Source: Hydractinia symbiolongicarpus (taxonomy: Eukaryota > Cnidaria > Hydrozoa > Anthoathecata > Hydractiniidae). Taken from it: DNA of 64,000 bases. Below, piece by piece: positions 63,815-64,000 of the stretch (positions are counted from its first letter, which is position 1; each line of letters starts with the position of its first letter). The translations under genes and the position numbers were made by a program. The stretch lies in assembly GCF_029227915.1 (NCBI RefSeq), contig NC_079886.1:4650001-4714000 (forward strand), in the 5' to 3' direction. The notes under the pieces are model-generated. The model saw nothing but the letters and a program-made list of their open reading frames with translations. It did not search any database and was not told the DNA's origin.

Positions 63815-64000
63815 CATATAGGACTTTCACATTATAAATGTGATAAATGAGACAATTGGATTCAAAGAAACAACATTCTTCTTAATTTGACATGATTGCG
63901 GGAACTTAGCTATTACACTGACCTCTGTGGTAGCGCTTCATTTAAAAATTTAGATAAATAAGTCATTTTTTACTGCGGGACCAATCCTAGCTGTTAGCGC

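Larger units (their letters stand above)
1..64000 (+). repeat. Tandem satellite array, ~373-bp monomer
   Basis: Monomers follow one another without a break and in a single orientation. Using the GATTTT-type start after TTGAACT, successive starts fall at 1, 374, 747, 1120, 1493, 1866 and 2239, which is exactly 373 bp each. The same order of landmarks recurs everywhere: GATAAATGAGACAATTG, GATTGCCGGAACTCAGCG, GGTAGCGCTTCATTTAAA, ACTGTGGGACCAAT, TAGCGCGCGCT, GAGACAGTTTCAAAAACTAC, AACGGTATCAGTCCGTTT, TTCGTACCAACATGTA, and ACTGTGGGACTTAATTGA. The DNA is AT-rich with GC-rich islets. Stop codons occur throughout each monomer in all frames. Long satellite arrays of this type mark centromeric, pericentromeric or subtelomeric heterochromatin in eukaryotes. 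The family is not one I recognise. Confidence 0.98.
61332..64000 (+). repeat. Mixed monomers at the right edge
   Basis: Short monomers (61332, 62657, 63607) alternate with full ones. A three-part pattern (GATTTTGCA type, GATTTTGGACTTTAA type, short) recurs loosely near 62.3-64.0 kb without a clean HOR. The array runs off the window in mid-monomer. Confidence 0.78.

Noticed and set aside
1-64000. CRISPR array
   Set aside because: Repeats are contiguous 373-bp units with no short repeat-spacer alternation and no cas genes.
1-64000. rDNA spacer, tRNA or other RNA gene cluster
   Set aside because: No rRNA core sequence, tRNA A/B boxes with cloverleaf, or snRNA-like segment was seen in the monomer.
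1-64000. Transposable elements or tandemly arrayed LTRs as the source of the repeat
   Set aside because: No terminal inverted repeats, LTR TG...CA ends with target-site duplications, or reverse transcriptase or transposase coding remains are visible. An origin from an element cannot be excluded but has no support here.

Overview
The whole 64 kb window is one uninterrupted satellite DNA array. A monomer of about 373 bp repeats head to tail from base 1 to base 64000, always in the same orientation. I found no gene, RNA gene, transposon, CRISPR array or stretch of unique sequence. Counting by eye from the recurring register point (TTGAACT followed by GATTTT or a variant) gives about 185 monomers: about 150 of full length, at least 26 of 207-208 bp, seven of 264-265 bp and one of 305 bp. 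This kind of array implies a eukaryotic chromosome, probably centromeric, pericentromeric or subtelomeric heterochromatin. I do not recognise the satellite family and cannot name the species. CpG is frequent in the monomer, which fits a lightly methylated genome such as many invertebrates, but that is weak evidence.

Layout. 1-2238: monomers of three types (A, B, C). 2239-8618: two tandem copies of a 3190-bp higher-order repeat (HOR), with only four differences noticed. 8619-10314: older mixed monomers. 10315-16.0 kb: A/B/C monomers again, the first 1.1 kb matching 374-1492 at a 9941-bp offset. 16.1-27.4 kb: a four-monomer unit (about 1492 bp) that then forms the start of larger units of 3358 and 2610 bp. 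27441-31179: three copies of an 1122-bp trimer plus one extra monomer. 31180-36231: diverged monomers with no clear HOR. 36.2-51.9 kb: mosaics using all the short monomer classes, including a 1590-bp pentamer, a 950-bp tandem duplication and a 2855-bp-offset duplication. 51906-56035: two copies of a 2065-bp HOR. 56036-61331: two copies of a 2648-bp HOR with two differences noticed. 61332-64000: mixed monomers.

Main structural result. The 373-bp monomer looks like an ancient dimer of unequal halves, about 166 and 207 bp. Both halves carry GAGACA followed by a similar stretch and ACTGTGGGAC in the same order. The 207-bp class equals the monomer minus exactly one 166-bp half, joined at the homologous GAGACA, so it looks like unequal exchange between half-repeats. 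Each monomer also carries a GC palindrome (AGCGCGCGCT), a short hairpin (GCGCT-GTGGT-AGCGC) and alternating AACGG/CCGTT sites. These are the candidates for bound or structural elements. The short ORFs that can be found are by-products of the repeat.
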